Part shown: positions 1 to 10,274 of the stretch, one piece after another
How the letters are laid out: each line of letters opens with the position of its first letter
How positions within the stretch are numbered: the first letter of the stretch is position 1
DNA from: Cryobacterium algoricola
Lineage (GTDB): Bacteria; Actinomycetota; Actinomycetes; Actinomycetales; Microbacteriaceae
Assembly: GCF_004402485.1 (NCBI RefSeq)
Contig: NZ_SOFG01000011.1
Span: forward strand, 1-64,000
Direction: 5' to 3'
Length of the DNA: 64,000 bases
Made by a program: the position numbers and the translations under genes
The notes under the pieces: generated by a model
Databases searched by the model: none
The model's input: the letters and a program-made list of their open reading frames with translations, nothing else
What the model was told of the DNA's origin: nothing

Positions 1-63
1 AAGGCAGCCCTCAACGCCTTCGACATCACCTTCAACGGCCGACTGTCCATCCGAGACAACTAA
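1..63 (+). CDS. C-terminal end of an unidentified ORF (partial)
   Basis: The first 20 codons are open and stop at TAA (61-63), encoding a tail ending in NGRLSIRDN. The gene starts outside the window. The fragment is too short to assign; a mobile-element protein is possible but unproven. Confidence 0.4.
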   Translation, partial: KAALNAFDITFNGRLSIRDN

Positions 64-777
64 AAAATCAAACCCAGTTACACCGAAAACTTGACAGACC
101 CGTGCATTCGCTGCCAGCGATGTACTTTTCCCCTGCGCCAGTTGACACCCCCAGCACTGGGAAGGACAGTGAACGCTGCCAACGCTGGATTTGTTGGGGT
201 CACCTGCTTCGCAACGGTTCCCCAGAGGAGGATCGCGCCAGTCTCGGTGCCTGCGCCTGTGCCTGTGCCTGTGCGGATCTGCCCGAAGTGATTCATGCCG
301 AGAGCGATGAACGGCGGGCCCCCGGGTCGACCTGATCGACCGGGACCGGGCCGCGAGGCCCCCGTTATCGCCGTGTCAGCGTTCTTCGAAAAATAGGACA
401 GTAACGCTGGCAACGAGGCGAAAGGTGGTTCGAAGCGGCATCAAGTCAGCACTCGGGCACGGAACGTCACCGTTCCGGCGAATGCCCCGAGAATATAACA
501 ATCTCGTCTTCGAAAATCGAGACGCTGACGCAACGTCGCACCGAATGAGATGGGTGCTGTCCATACTCATGTCGAACGAGCCCACCCGGTTGCCAGCAAA
601 TACAGAATTATGAAAGGACAAGATGTCCAGAATCCTCGAAATTTCCGCAGCATTGTCGGAGGCGGCGAGGAGTAGCCGAGTTGGCAACCGGCGGCGTCCC
701 TGGACGGATCGGTACCACGGACTGCTGGGAGATGTTGGTCGCTCTCGGGTCGTTGGTGCAATTGACCTCCTCACGGG
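64..777. other. Intergenic region without a supported gene
   Basis: About 710 bases separate the ORF end from the SGNH hydrolase. Short ORFs exist on both strands but overlap each other, are low-complexity or lack family signals. The only clear structure is the hexanucleotide tandem repeat at 247-276. The promoter of the downstream hydrolase presumably lies near the right end, but I see no convincing -35/-10 pair. Confidence 0.5.
247..276. repeat. GTGCCT hexanucleotide tandem repeat
   Basis: Units GTGCCT, GCGCCT, GTGCCT, GTGCCT and GTGCGG follow each other. The complementary hexamer recurs at 4809-4838 inside the end of the acyltransferase gene, in opposite orientation. Confidence 0.8.
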
Positions 778-1599
778 ATGCATCCGTTGAGCCCCCGCCC
801 AGCGCGAGGACGATTCACGGCGCTGTCTGACCCGATCGCGTGGGTGTCGTTCCTCACATTGGTCCTGATCGTCGTGAGTGGAGCGTTCTGGCTGAATATT
901 GTCGGGAGGACATCGACGGTTTCGGCGCAGGCCAGTTTGTCGGTGTCCCAAGACGCGGGCGGACCGGCTGAAACGGATCGCACAAGCACCGAGCCAGCGG
1001 TCGTCGTCATCGGCGCATCAATCTCGGCCGGCCACGCCGTGGGCCCGGGTCAGGCCTGGCCCGATCTCGTGCAACAGCGTCTGGCCGTCTCGGGAGCTCC
1101 CCTGCGTGTGGTGAACGCCAGCATCGGCGCGACGCGACTCCTGAACAGTTATCCGGGCCTGCCGAGCAGCCTCTCCCGTGAATCCCGTGATGGTCTCGAC
1201 GTTCCGGGAGTCCGAACACTCATTCTGACGGATATCATCAACGACATTCAGAACACACCGCACGAGTACGACTCCGGAAAGATTGTCGAGGGAATCCGAT
1301 CGTTTGTCCAAGCCGCCCACGCCCGGGGCGACCAGGTGACCATACTCACTCTCACGCCGTATGGCGGCTTCGCGACCTTCGAAGTCGCTGGGGAAGCGTG
1401 TCGGATTGCCGTCAACGAGGCCTTGCGCACGGATACACTCGCCGACGGCGTCGTCGACGCCGACCTCGCACTGGCCGATCCTGGACAACGCGACAGAATC
1501 CGACCCGAGTATGACTCAGGCGACCATCTCCACCCGAACGCCGCCGGTCAGGGCGCCCTCGCTGCCGCCGTCATGCAGACCCTCGCCCCGGCCGGCTAG
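778..1599 (+). CDS. Membrane-anchored or secreted SGNH/GDSL-type hydrolase
   Basis: This 273-residue protein has an N-terminal hydrophobic segment (about residues 21-41), a signal anchor or signal peptide, so the enzyme probably acts outside the membrane. The SGNH fold is indicated by block I GASIS with the candidate nucleophile Ser81, the block III region DIINDI, and the C-terminal block V D249-x-x-H252 (SGDHLHPN). The family contains esterases and lipases and carbohydrate deacetylases; the substrate cannot be told here. The family's usual G-x-N-D is altered to I-I-N-D. It stands alone, convergent with the kinase gene downstream. Confidence 0.8.
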   Translation: MHPLSPRPARGRFTALSDPIAWVSFLTLVLIVVSGAFWLNIVGRTSTVSAQASLSVSQDAGGPAETDRTSTEPAVVVIGASISAGHAVGPGQAWPDLVQQRLAVSGAPLRVVNASIGATRLLNSYPGLPSSLSRESRDGLDVPGVRTLILTDIINDIQNTPHEYDSGKIVEGIRSFVQAAHARGDQVTILTLTPYGGFATFEVAGEACRIAVNEALRTDTLADGVVDADLALADPGQRDRIRPEYDSGDHLHPNAAGQGALAAAVMQTLAPAG

Positions 1600-1674
1600 C
1601 TCACCAGGCTGCGATTCACGGCACAATAGTTAGGCGCGACCCGGGGAGGACTAATCAGTCCGCGAACCATCGGC

Positions 1675-2844
1675 TCAGATCTGTTCGTGCGAAAGGGGAT
1701 GTTGCCCCACTGGCATTCCTATGTCAGACGTCAGGACAGGAAACCAGACTTCGACGACCAGACCATCGGGGATTCCTGAAACGAGGACCAGCCGGGCACC
1801 GTGGGCCTCAACGATGCTCTTGACCAAGGCCAAACCGAGTCCGTGGCCACCAGTGTCCGCGCCACTGGCCGTCCGTAGATCTGACCGGAAGAATGCTTCG
1901 GCGAGGAGCGGGATCGTGGCGGCATCGATCACGCTCCCGCTGTTGGCGACCCGCAGGTAGGTGCCCTCTGTGCGTTTCTGCACGAGCACGTTGACGAATC
2001 CGTTGTCACGGTTGTGTCGTATGGCATTCTGGATGAGGTTGCGAGCCAGGAGCTGCAAGAGCATCGGCTCCCCGGCTACCAGCGCGTCGTCGACGGAACT
2101 GGTCACGCGCAGACCCGCCGCAACCAGGGATGTCGTTTGTTCATCGAGCTCTTCGCGAACGATGCCCGCAAGATCGACCGTGTGTGGACCGTCGAGTCGA
2201 CTGCTCCCGGCGAGGTTGAGTAGAGCGTGGGTGATGTCAATCGTGCGGTCGTTGGTAATCATCAGTCGCTGCAGGAGTTTGCGGTTCTCCGCGGATTGCG
2301 GTCTCTTGTCGGCCACTTGCAGCAGCGTTTTGGTCGTCGCCAGGGGTGTTCGAAGCTCATGGCTGACGTTAGCCCCGAATCTTGCTTGCGTGGCGAAGGA
2401 GACTTCAAGTCGCTCGAGCATTCCATCGATGGTGTCCGCGAGGACGTGTACCTCGTCCTTGGGACCCTCAAGGGCGATGCGGGTTCCCAGCGAGCGCCCG
2501 TCGAGGGTTTGGGCGGTGTGCGCAATGTCGGTGAGCGGCCGGAGCGCTCGCCCAGTCGTGAACCAACTGACTGCCGCCCCGAGGCCACCAACGACAGTCA
2601 GGATGGGGACGGCCACGAAGGCCAGCAATCGTAAGAGGTCACTCTTGTCCTGGACGTTGATGGACGGTGTGCCCATCACGCCACTGGGATATTGACCCTG
2701 GGTGAAATAGTACCCAGGAATGATCGCAAGGACGATCGCGACCGCGACCAGCACGCTGAAACCGGTCAGGAGGATCAGGAGCGTGTACGTGATCGTGAGC
2801 CGCATCCGCAAGGTGACCCGGGTACGGCGTGCCTCAGTTCTCAT
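1675..2844 (-). CDS. Two-component sensor histidine kinase
   Basis: A 389-residue kinase with two membrane segments (about 19-44 and 71-95), a HAMP linker (about 95-150), the phospho-acceptor His162 in SHELRTPLA, an N-box around residues 269-273 (NLIQNAI) and a G-box (TGGHGLGLAL, about 331-340). The extracellular loop between the membrane segments is short (about 25 residues), as in kinases sensing stress within the membrane. I start at 2844 because this ATG overlaps the stop of the response regulator by 11 bases; the longer open frame upstream would run through the regulator. It presumably phosphorylates the adjacent OmpR-type regulator. The target may be the export operon transcribed away on the other strand. 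Confidence 0.92.
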   Translation of the reverse strand: MRTEARRTRVTLRMRLTITYTLLILLTGFSVLVAVAIVLAIIPGYYFTQGQYPSGVMGTPSINVQDKSDLLRLLAFVAVPILTVVGGLGAAVSWFTTGRALRPLTDIAHTAQTLDGRSLGTRIALEGPKDEVHVLADTIDGMLERLEVSFATQARFGANVSHELRTPLATTKTLLQVADKRPQSAENRKLLQRLMITNDRTIDITHALLNLAGSSRLDGPHTVDLAGIVREELDEQTTSLVAAGLRVTSSVDDALVAGEPMLLQLLARNLIQNAIRHNRDNGFVNVLVQKRTEGTYLRVANSGSVIDAATIPLLAEAFFRSDLRTASGADTGGHGLGLALVKSIVEAHGARLVLVSGIPDGLVVEVWFPVLTSDIGMPVGQHPLSHEQI

Positions 2845-3508
2845 CGGGCATCTCCCGAACGCAGTACCCGACTCCCGCGATCGTGGTGACGGGCGAGGGC
2901 GCACCCAGCTTTTTCCTCAGGTTGGATATTGTGATGCGGACGGCGTTCGTGAACGGGTTCGCGTTCTCATCCCATGCCTTCTCCAGCAGGGTTTCGGCGC
3001 TGACCACACCGCCTCCGGCGCGCACGAGGACCTCCAGAACGGCGAATTCTTTGCGGCTGAGCCGGATGAATCGTCCTTTCCGATACACCTCACGCCGGAA
3101 CACGTCGACCGTCAGATCTCCGCAGACCAGTGATGGAGGTACAGCGTCCTTGGAGCGACGATTCAGCGCCCGGAGCCGGGCAACAAGCTCCTCCAGATCG
3201 AAAGGTTTGGCCAGGTAGTCGTCTGCTCCCAGTTCCAGACCGTCCACTTTGTTCCGCAGCGTTCCGGAGGCGGTCAACATGAGTATCCTTGGCGGTCGCT
3301 CCGAAGCAACGAGGCGACGGCACACCTCGTCACCGTGCAGCTTGGGAATGTCTCGATCCAGGACGACGACGTCGTAGTCGTTGACCCACACCTTTTCCAG
3401 TGCCATCAGCCCATCGGACGCGATGTCAGCGGCAATCGCCTCCAGCCGAAGACCGGCCTGGATCGCTTCGGCCAAGAAGAGTTCATCTTCCACAATCAAA
3501 ACCCGCAT
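2834..3508 (-). CDS. OmpR-family response regulator
   Basis: This 224-residue protein begins MRVLIVEDELFLAEAI, an N-terminal receiver domain. The acidic pocket includes E7/D8 and the phospho-acceptor Asp51 (VVVLDRDIP), with a conserved Lys in DYLAKPF. A C-terminal winged-helix DNA-binding domain (RLSRKEFAVLEVLV ... NAVRITISNLRKKL) completes the OmpR/PhoB architecture. It is translationally coupled to the kinase by an 11-base overlap. The gap to the divergent acyltransferase/export operon is about 157 bp, so autoregulation and control of that operon are plausible inferences. Confidence 0.95.
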   Translation of the reverse strand: MRVLIVEDELFLAEAIQAGLRLEAIAADIASDGLMALEKVWVNDYDVVVLDRDIPKLHGDEVCRRLVASERPPRILMLTASGTLRNKVDGLELGADDYLAKPFDLEELVARLRALNRRSKDAVPPSLVCGDLTVDVFRREVYRKGRFIRLSRKEFAVLEVLVRAGGGVVSAETLLEKAWDENANPFTNAVRITISNLRKKLGAPSPVTTIAGVGYCVREMPDEN

Positions 3509-3665
3509 GCGCTCCGCCTTTCGAAGCCCACTACCAGGCCGTCCCCCCTAGTCGACCACATCCGACCTATGGAAAACGTATGCGGTACCCAAGACGGTGA
3601 CGCAACAGCCACTCGAGTGTACTTACTCACGGCACCCGAAATCAGGGTTCCGGAAGGAGACATCC

Positions 3666-4868
<1,203 letters not shown>

Positions 4869-4871
4869 AAC

Positions 4872-5939
4872 GTGGACGTAGTTCGTAAATGGGTTTTTCC
4901 GATTCTGCGCCTGGTGTTGGTCGCGCTAGTCGCAGTGGCCTTGGGGAAGCTGGCTTTCTTCCCGGACGGCCCGGCCGAGGCGGGCCCGGAGAAGCCGACC
5001 GGCCAGGTCACCGAACCTCAAGTCACCGTCACCACAGCAACCATCTCAAATGACGTCACCTTGAAGGGAACGGTGACTTCAGATCCGGCAGTTCCGATTC
5101 GCGCCACGAATGCGGGCACAGTCGACGAGCTCGCTGTCACGGTCGGTCAGGCCGTCTCTGCAGGAGACCGGATCCTTGATATCAAGATTGAGACCCAGCG
5201 CGACCCGATCGCATCAACCGGACCGGATGGCCTCGTCACCACCACACCTCGAAAGCCGGTCATTACCTACGTTGTCGTCACCGCGCCTATCACCGGTATT
5301 GTGAGCGCCCTGCCCGTTCTGGCCGATCAGACCCTCTCCGTCGGAGATATCGTCGGTCGCATTGCCCCACCCAGCTTCTCCGTCACCGGGGCGCTCGCGC
5401 CGGCGCAACAGTATCGGCTCGTGAGCAAACCTACGGAGGCGACGGTAACGATCGCGGGTGGCCCTGCACCATTCACGTGCACCGGCCTCACGATCGTCAC
5501 GCCGCTCGCGGGTGCGGAACCCGGTAACACCTCAGTGGACACCAGTTCTGGAGCCAGCGGTGTCGGGGCGGTGGGCGGTGCCAGTTCGGGCGGAATGAGC
5601 ACGGTGACCTGCGCGGTACCGCCGGAGGTCACTGTCTTCGGTGGACTCCCTGCTGATGTCAGCATCGCAGCAGGAAAGGCCGAAAACGTCCTAAGCATCC
5701 CAACCACGGCCGTCCAGGGGACGGCTGGCACGGGCAACGTGTGGGTCGTTACCCCGGATGGTACCCATGAGACACGGCCCGTCACCCTCGGTATCACCAA
5801 CGGCCACGAGGTGCAGGTGAGTTCCGGCCTCGTCGCGGGCGACAGCATCCTTCAGTTCGTTCCCGGCGCTCCGGAACCGAATGCCTGCGAGGGCACACCC
5901 GGCTGTTCCCCGACCACCAGCGTTCCTACGGCGGGCTAA
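4872..5939 (+). CDS. MacA/HlyD-like periplasmic adaptor of an ABC exporter
   Basis: 355 residues from a GTG start: one N-terminal membrane anchor (about residues 8-27), then a lipoyl/barrel-sandwich region (VPIRATNAGTVDELAVTVGQAVSAGDRILDI) and a later beta-barrel/membrane-proximal region (TTAVQGTAGTGNVWVVTPDG). This is the order seen in HlyD/MacA-type or Actinobacterial peptidoglycan-binding adaptor proteins. A Gly/Ser-rich loop (about 220-240) is inserted in the barrel. It sits between the acyltransferase and the ABC ATPase with gaps of 3 bases each, so it is part of the same operon and should couple the ABC permease to the cell envelope. Substrate unknown; antimicrobial peptide export is typical of the family. 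Confidence 0.85.
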   Translation: MDVVRKWVFPILRLVLVALVAVALGKLAFFPDGPAEAGPEKPTGQVTEPQVTVTTATISNDVTLKGTVTSDPAVPIRATNAGTVDELAVTVGQAVSAGDRILDIKIETQRDPIASTGPDGLVTTTPRKPVITYVVVTAPITGIVSALPVLADQTLSVGDIVGRIAPPSFSVTGALAPAQQYRLVSKPTEATVTIAGGPAPFTCTGLTIVTPLAGAEPGNTSVDTSSGASGVGAVGGASSGGMSTVTCAVPPEVTVFGGLPADVSIAAGKAENVLSIPTTAVQGTAGTGNVWVVTPDGTHETRPVTLGITNGHEVQVSSGLVAGDSILQFVPGAPEPNACEGTPGCSPTTSVPTAG

Positions 5940-5942
5940 CCG

Positions 5943-6692
5943 ATGCCGTTCCTGGAGCTTCACGGTGTCGGCCGCACGTTAACACGGCTGGATGATCGCC
6001 CCCTCACCATCCTCAGCGGCATCGACCTGTCGATCGAACAGGGTGACAGAATCTCCGTCGTCGGCCGATCAGGATCGGGGAAATCCACTCTGTTGAACCT
6101 GCTCGGCCTGCTCGATTCACCGACGGAAGGAGAGATTCGCCTCGAAGGCCTTGATGTTTCCCAGTTCTCGAACCGGCGACGCGACCTCACTCGCGGCAGG
6201 GATATTGGTTTCGTCTTCCAGCAGTTCAATCTCCTGCACGGACGAACCGCATTGGAAAATGTCTCAACGCCCCTTCTCTATGAGCGTGGAGCAACATTCT
6301 GGAAGCGCACAGCGATCGCTGCCGAGATGCTTGAACGCGTCGGTCTCGGGAACCGGCTCTCTTCGACCCCGGTCCAACTGTCCGGAGGAGAACAACAACG
6401 CGTCGCGGTGGCCAGAGCCCTCGTCCGGCGCCCCCGGCTGATCCTGGCCGACGAGCCAACCGGCGCCCTGGACATTGAGACCGGCGAGACTGTCATGGCG
6501 CTGCTCGACGAGATCGCTACGGCCTCGAACGCGGCCCTGGTAACGATCACACACGACCCGTCGATCGCCGCCCGCGCGCACCGGCAATACACACTAGAAG
6601 ACGGTGGCCTCATTGCCCGCGATCTGATCACCCCTGACCTGATATCTCGCGGCCCGGTCACCAGGGCCAAGCTGTCCGGATGCAACTCATGA
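5943..6692 (+). CDS. ABC transporter ATPase, MacB/LolD type
   Basis: 249 residues with Walker A GRSGSGKST, a Q-loop (FVFQQFNLL), the signature LSGGEQQRVAVARAL, Walker B LILADEPT and a switch His (THD). The DEPTGALD segment and the length match the MacB/LolD branch that energises MacB-type permeases. It starts 3 bases after the adaptor stop and overlaps the permease gene, giving strict translational coupling. The last 20 residues past the family core are poorly conserved. It drives export together with the neighbouring permease and adaptor. Confidence 0.95.
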   Translation: MPFLELHGVGRTLTRLDDRPLTILSGIDLSIEQGDRISVVGRSGSGKSTLLNLLGLLDSPTEGEIRLEGLDVSQFSNRRRDLTRGRDIGFVFQQFNLLHGRTALENVSTPLLYERGATFWKRTAIAAEMLERVGLGNRLSSTPVQLSGGEQQRVAVARALVRRPRLILADEPTGALDIETGETVMALLDEIATASNAALVTITHDPSIAARAHRQYTLEDGGLIARDLITPDLISRGPVTRAKLSGCNS

Positions 6693-7915
6693 CGGGCCTC
6701 CTGGCCGCTTGTGTCGGCTCAGTTATTGAAGCCTGGACCGAGTTGCGCGTCCACCGCACCCGGGTGCTTCTCTCCCTGATAGGGGTGGCAGTGGCGGTGT
6801 GCTCACTGACGAGCGTCGTAGCGCTGGGCGATATCGCCCAGCAGGCCACGATCGAGTCGAGTGAGCGTTCGAATGGACGCCCGGCGGCCCTGTCGCTGTC
6901 TCTGCAATCCCAGGACGACCAGCCCACCGATGACGCACTCGTGCAGACGGCGTGGACGGAGGCACTCACGCGTTACGACGTGACGTTCGCGAGCCGGATC
7001 ATTCCGCGCCAGGTCGACGTGCAGTTCGTCGATGGTGTGGCCGCGGTTACCTCAACCATGGTCGATCCGGCCTACGGCGCAATGCACCGGGTGTCGCCCG
7101 AGCACGGGAGGTGGTTCACCGCGACAGACATCAACCGTCTGGCACCGGCCGTGATCATCGACGAGCGTCTCTGGGCTCGGCTCGGCTCCCCCGACCTCGC
7201 TCTGAACCCGACAATCAGCCTCTTTGGCGTCAACCCCGTCACGGCCGTCGTGGTCGGCATCGTGAAGAGCCCGCCGTACAACCTGGAACCGACGATGTTC
7301 ATGCTCAATGCTGCTTACTCCCGGATCGAGTCGACTCTGCAAGCCGCCACAGTCCAGCCCGCACACCCTGCTTACGAGCTGTGGGTACCCCCCGAAAACG
7401 CGGCCGACCTGATGACGCACCTGCAATCGGACTTCACGGCCACACTCGGCGAAGGAACCATCGTCAGCGTCAACCGGCAGGACTACGCGGCCTACGGGCA
7501 AGACCCCAATCTGTCCCTCAAACTCTTAGTCAGCGGTGTCTCTGTGCTCCTTCTTCTCCTGGGCGCGCTCGGCCTTCTGAACATCTCACTCGTCACCATC
7601 CGCCAGCGCATCCAAGAGATCGGCATCAGACGAAGCTTTGGAGCAACCGCGGCGCGAGTCTTCTTCGCCGTGATGATGGAAAGCGTCGTAGCGACCGTCG
7701 CGGCCGGAATCGTGGGAGTGATGTTATCGATGCTCCTCGTGAAGAGCCCCTGGGCCACCGACCTCGTCAGCCAAGGCGCAACTGATCTCCCGCCCTTTCC
7801 CCTCGAAGCCGCCGTACTCGGCCTCGGTATCGCGACCCTGGTTGGTGCTCTCGCGGGACTTCTGCCGGCTCTCGTCGCAGTCCGTGTCAAGGTCATCGAT
7901 GCGATCCGCTACTGA
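6689..7915 (+). CDS. MacB/FtsX-type ABC permease
   Basis: A permease of about 408 residues with an N-terminal membrane segment (LLSLIGVAVAVCSLTSVVAL), a large extracytoplasmic MacB-PCD-like domain and three C-terminal membrane segments in the FtsX fold (LLLLLGALGLLNISLVTI, then ESVVATVAAGIVGVMLSML, then VLGLGIATLVGALAGLLPAL). The motif EIGIRRSFGAT between TM2 and TM3 is a hallmark of MacB-like permeases. The ATG at 6689 gives a 4-base ATGA overlap with the ATPase; an in-frame ATG at 6680 is an alternative. With the preceding genes it forms a complete adaptor-ATPase-permease exporter. Confidence 0.92.
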   Translation: MTGLLAACVGSVIEAWTELRVHRTRVLLSLIGVAVAVCSLTSVVALGDIAQQATIESSERSNGRPAALSLSLQSQDDQPTDDALVQTAWTEALTRYDVTFASRIIPRQVDVQFVDGVAAVTSTMVDPAYGAMHRVSPEHGRWFTATDINRLAPAVIIDERLWARLGSPDLALNPTISLFGVNPVTAVVVGIVKSPPYNLEPTMFMLNAAYSRIESTLQAATVQPAHPAYELWVPPENAADLMTHLQSDFTATLGEGTIVSVNRQDYAAYGQDPNLSLKLLVSGVSVLLLLLGALGLLNISLVTIRQRIQEIGIRRSFGATAARVFFAVMMESVVATVAAGIVGVMLSMLLVKSPWATDLVSQGATDLPPFPLEAAVLGLGIATLVGALAGLLPALVAVRVKVIDAIRY

Positions 7916-8325
7916 ACCGGCAGGGGACGAGGCAATCGAGCACGCCACGCGCTTGACGACTCCGAAGGTAATTTGCCCTCGTTTTCGGAGAATTTAACAG
8001 CGGCGGCCTTTTCGCCGACCAGGTCAATCCCGCGTTCCCAAGACTCCCGAACATGGTTCGCGGCGCGACGCCCAATCATTCGTCCGAGCACACATCTGAT
8101 GTTCACGGGTTGGCATCGAACAAATCAGGGAGCCTGGCACTTATGCGTGGCGGCGACTGCCCCACATCTAGAAAACGAGCTACGTCACTAGTATGAAGGG
8201 GGGTACCCTCGCCGCCGTCGGGCCCGAAACGAACCCACCCTGGAACGTTGTTGGTTCGGACGTCGTTGCTGCAGGTGGCACCAATGGTGGCGCCCCGCCG
8301 ATGAAGTTCAAACCATTCCCCGTTG

Positions 8326-8345
8326 GTATATACAAGGGTGTACAT
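8326..8345. repeat. Degenerate copy of the paired GTGTACAC palindrome
   Basis: GTATATAC-aagg-GTGTACAT resembles the exact GTGTACAC-NNCG-GTGTACAC sites at 54404 and 56252. Like them it lies about 75-80 bases from a tRNA-Arg 3'-end sequence. The flanking bases up to the tRNA remnant are also recognisably similar to those left of 56351. Confidence 0.55.
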
Positions 8346-8424
8346 ACTCTCAACAGCAGAAACCGCGGATAGCTACCGTCAAACCAAACAAAAATGCCGA
8401 TTATGCCCAATTTCACTCGAAAAA

Positions 8425-8450
8425 GTGTGCTTCTGGAGGGATTCGAACCC
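8425..8450 (-). repeat. Decayed attachment site: tRNA-Arg 3'-end fragment
   Basis: Twenty-four of 26 bases match the 3' end (T-arm and acceptor) of the tRNA-Arg gene at 56354-56425 and the direct repeat at 54286. The match stops after the T-arm, and no cloverleaf can be formed. It is best read as an old att remnant. Confidence 0.6.
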
Positions 8451-8547
8451 TAGTCACGGCCCAGTCAGGGCCTCGCACAGGGCCAACTTCCGCGTAATTT
8501 CAACGTTTTTCGGTCACTTCGCTACCATCAGAATCAGGGTGATTTCT

Positions 8548-8575
8548 TTCAAATGTGGGCAAAATGTGGGCACGA
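8548..8575 (+). pseudogene. Scrap of a tyrosine-integrase 3' end
   Basis: Twenty-seven of 28 bases match 54190-54217 of the intact integrase gene, including the codons for VGKMWAR. Upstream the reading frame has no integrase similarity, so only the extreme 3' part remains. It marks a previous integration or a recombination between related elements. Confidence 0.5.
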
Positions 8576-8827
8576 TGTCCTGAGACATAACACTGAGGCA
8601 TTACATCGCATAGCGCCCTGTCCCAACAAGCCATAGTGGCCATACGGACTTGATGCACGTCGCTGATCAGCCTTAGGAACGACATGAGTTGACGTTGGAT
8701 TCGCCAGTGCCCGATTGGCTCGTGATCACCACAGAGAATGCGTTCCAGGGCCGACTCGTATCACCTCGTATCTGAAATTGAGGTTGGACTCTTTGTCCGA
8801 CGAGGATGGAGTCGACGGCCGAATCGT

Positions 8828-9247
8828 CTACAAGCCGCTCAGCCCGGCCAGGCGCAGTATCGCTGCAAGTCCTTCCGGCGTACCCGGCCAGTGGTGTTCC
8901 ACGGCGTCCCGGCCCGCACGCTGGACCGCGAATCGGAGTGCGATCGCCACCACCAACGCGTCGTCTGCGTAGCCGAGCACCGGTATGAAGTCGGGGATCA
9001 GGTCTATCGGCGAGACAAGATAGACCAGCAGGACCCCGAGCCAGATTCGAACGCCGATCGACACAGTCCGATCAGTGGCCAACCGTTTCAGAAGCCGAAC
9101 GACGTCTGGGGCGAGACGGAGCAGATCGCGAAGGGACGCACCACCGGGGTGACGGCGCTGTTCGACCCACAGGATGAGAACCAGGATCACCCAGAGGAGC
9201 GCGAGCCCACCGAGGACTGCCAGCGTGGCCTGCCAGAACGGGGTCAT
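8828..9247 (-). CDS. DUF1232 (YkvA-like) membrane protein
   Basis: 139 residues. The DUF1232 hallmark VYLVSPIDLIPDFIPVLGYA is present about two thirds along, followed by a short basic helix. An N-terminal hydrophobic segment (about residues 4-24) suggests membrane association. The function of the family is unknown. I start at the ATG at 9247, which overlaps the stop of the cation transporter by 4 bases (ATGA); the longer open frame runs into that gene. The pair is clearly one operon. Confidence 0.85.
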   Translation of the reverse strand: MTPFWQATLAVLGGLALLWVILVLILWVEQRRHPGGASLRDLLRLAPDVVRLLKRLATDRTVSIGVRIWLGVLLVYLVSPIDLIPDFIPVLGYADDALVVAIALRFAVQRAGRDAVEHHWPGTPEGLAAILRLAGLSGL

Positions 9248-9840
9248 GAGCGGAAAATGTGGCTGGCTTCCCGGGCCGCGTAGTAGACGATCACGTAGCC
9301 GGCGAGCGGATCGGCCCACCACCAGCCGAGGAACAGGTCAAGGGCCAAGCCTCCGAGCACGGCGACGGCGAGCAGACCATCGATGAACGTCACGCGCCCC
9401 TCCACAACTAGCACGGGATTGCCCAGGGCTCGGCCCGTTCGGGCCTTTCCGAAGGCCAGCGCGAACATGACCGCCGCGGTGACGCCGGTCCAGACTATTC
9501 CAGCGATGCTGGGCGACGCGTGGTGATTGGACAGCAATGCCACGGTCGATTGCACGGCGAGGTACACCGCGAGCGCGATGAACGCGATGCCGATCAACCG
9601 CAGGGCCCGGCGCTGCCGGGCGTCCCCCGTTCCTGACAGCTCCCAGAGCACGACAGTGCTGGCACCGATTTCGATGAGGCTGTCCAGCCCGAACCCGACG
9701 AGAGCTACGGAAGAGGAGGTCACGGCGAGGACGGCCAGTATGCCGACCCCGACAACGTTCCACCCCAGGGTGGCATATTCGAGCAGTCGTCCCCGCCCGA
9801 CGAGAAGTGCTGTGGCCTGTCCGGCCGGCGTTGAACGCAT
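9244..9840 (-). CDS. Cation diffusion facilitator-like transporter (membrane domain only)
   Basis: 198 residues, about five or six hydrophobic helices. The motifs GFGLDSLIE in an early helix and RVTFIDGLLA in a later helix place metal-ligand Asp residues as in CDF transporters. The usual cytoplasmic C-terminal metallochaperone-like domain of CDF proteins is absent, so it is a short-form member. The substrate is probably a divalent cation but cannot be inferred. It overlaps the DUF1232 gene and is divergent from the fluoride module. Confidence 0.82.
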   Translation of the reverse strand: MRSTPAGQATALLVGRGRLLEYATLGWNVVGVGILAVLAVTSSSVALVGFGLDSLIEIGASTVVLWELSGTGDARQRRALRLIGIAFIALAVYLAVQSTVALLSNHHASPSIAGIVWTGVTAAVMFALAFGKARTGRALGNPVLVVEGRVTFIDGLLAVAVLGGLALDLFLGWWWADPLAGYVIVYYAAREASHIFRS

Positions 9841-9983
9841 GCTGCCATTCTCTCAACCATCGCGTGAAGGACGAACCGTCGTCCCGGTCGCCTACGGAAC
9901 CGGAATGTCAACCCTCTTTTCTCTCCAAGTAGAAATTTCCCCGTGACCGGCTGGAATGTGTCAAGCTGGACCCAGCGCTGATG

Positions 9984-10072
9984 CGCTACGGCGGTGGGGC
10001 TCGCCGTAACCAACTTCGACATTCGTCGACAACAGTCCCTATCTCAAGCCATTTGGCGTGCCATGAGATAGG
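9984..10072 (+). promoter_or_regulatory. Fluoride-riboswitch-like pseudoknot with switchable hairpin (variant)
   Basis: A 6-bp stem ACGGCG/CGCCGT (9988-10007) encloses the loop GTGGGGCT. The loop bases GGGGCT can pair fully, with one G-U, with AGTCCC at about 10034-10039, forming the pseudoknot expected of the crcB motif, with a TCGAC/GTCGA hairpin between. The 3' strand then overlaps a 9-bp inverted repeat CCTATCTCA/TGAGATAGG that could be the expression platform. The conserved loop ATG is GTG and the 3' core TGATGG/CTAC is changed, so this is a variant or decayed copy. Confidence 0.4.
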
Positions 10073-10274
10073 ACCCCACCGTGACCCCCTCCCGCTTTGT
10101 TCGCCGCCGGAATCCGTCACCGACCGCCGCGAGATTCAACTCAGCCTCGTCAGCCGCTGATGCCGCGCCCGACCTCGGCCGCACCTGGCTTTCTGGCTAT
10201 GGTCTCGATGAATGGTCAGGTCACACCCAACAACTCGGGAGCCTCAGCCGATTCGATTCCAGAGGGAGCGCATC

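Larger units (their letters stand above)
7916..8827. other. Gene-poor junction with decayed integration remnants
   Basis: About 900 bases without a supported gene. It holds a degenerate palindrome at 8326-8345, a 26-base copy of a tRNA-Arg 3' end at 8425-8450 and a 28-base match to the tail of the integrase gene at 8548-8575. The region looks like the worn boundary of an earlier insertion. Confidence 0.6.
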
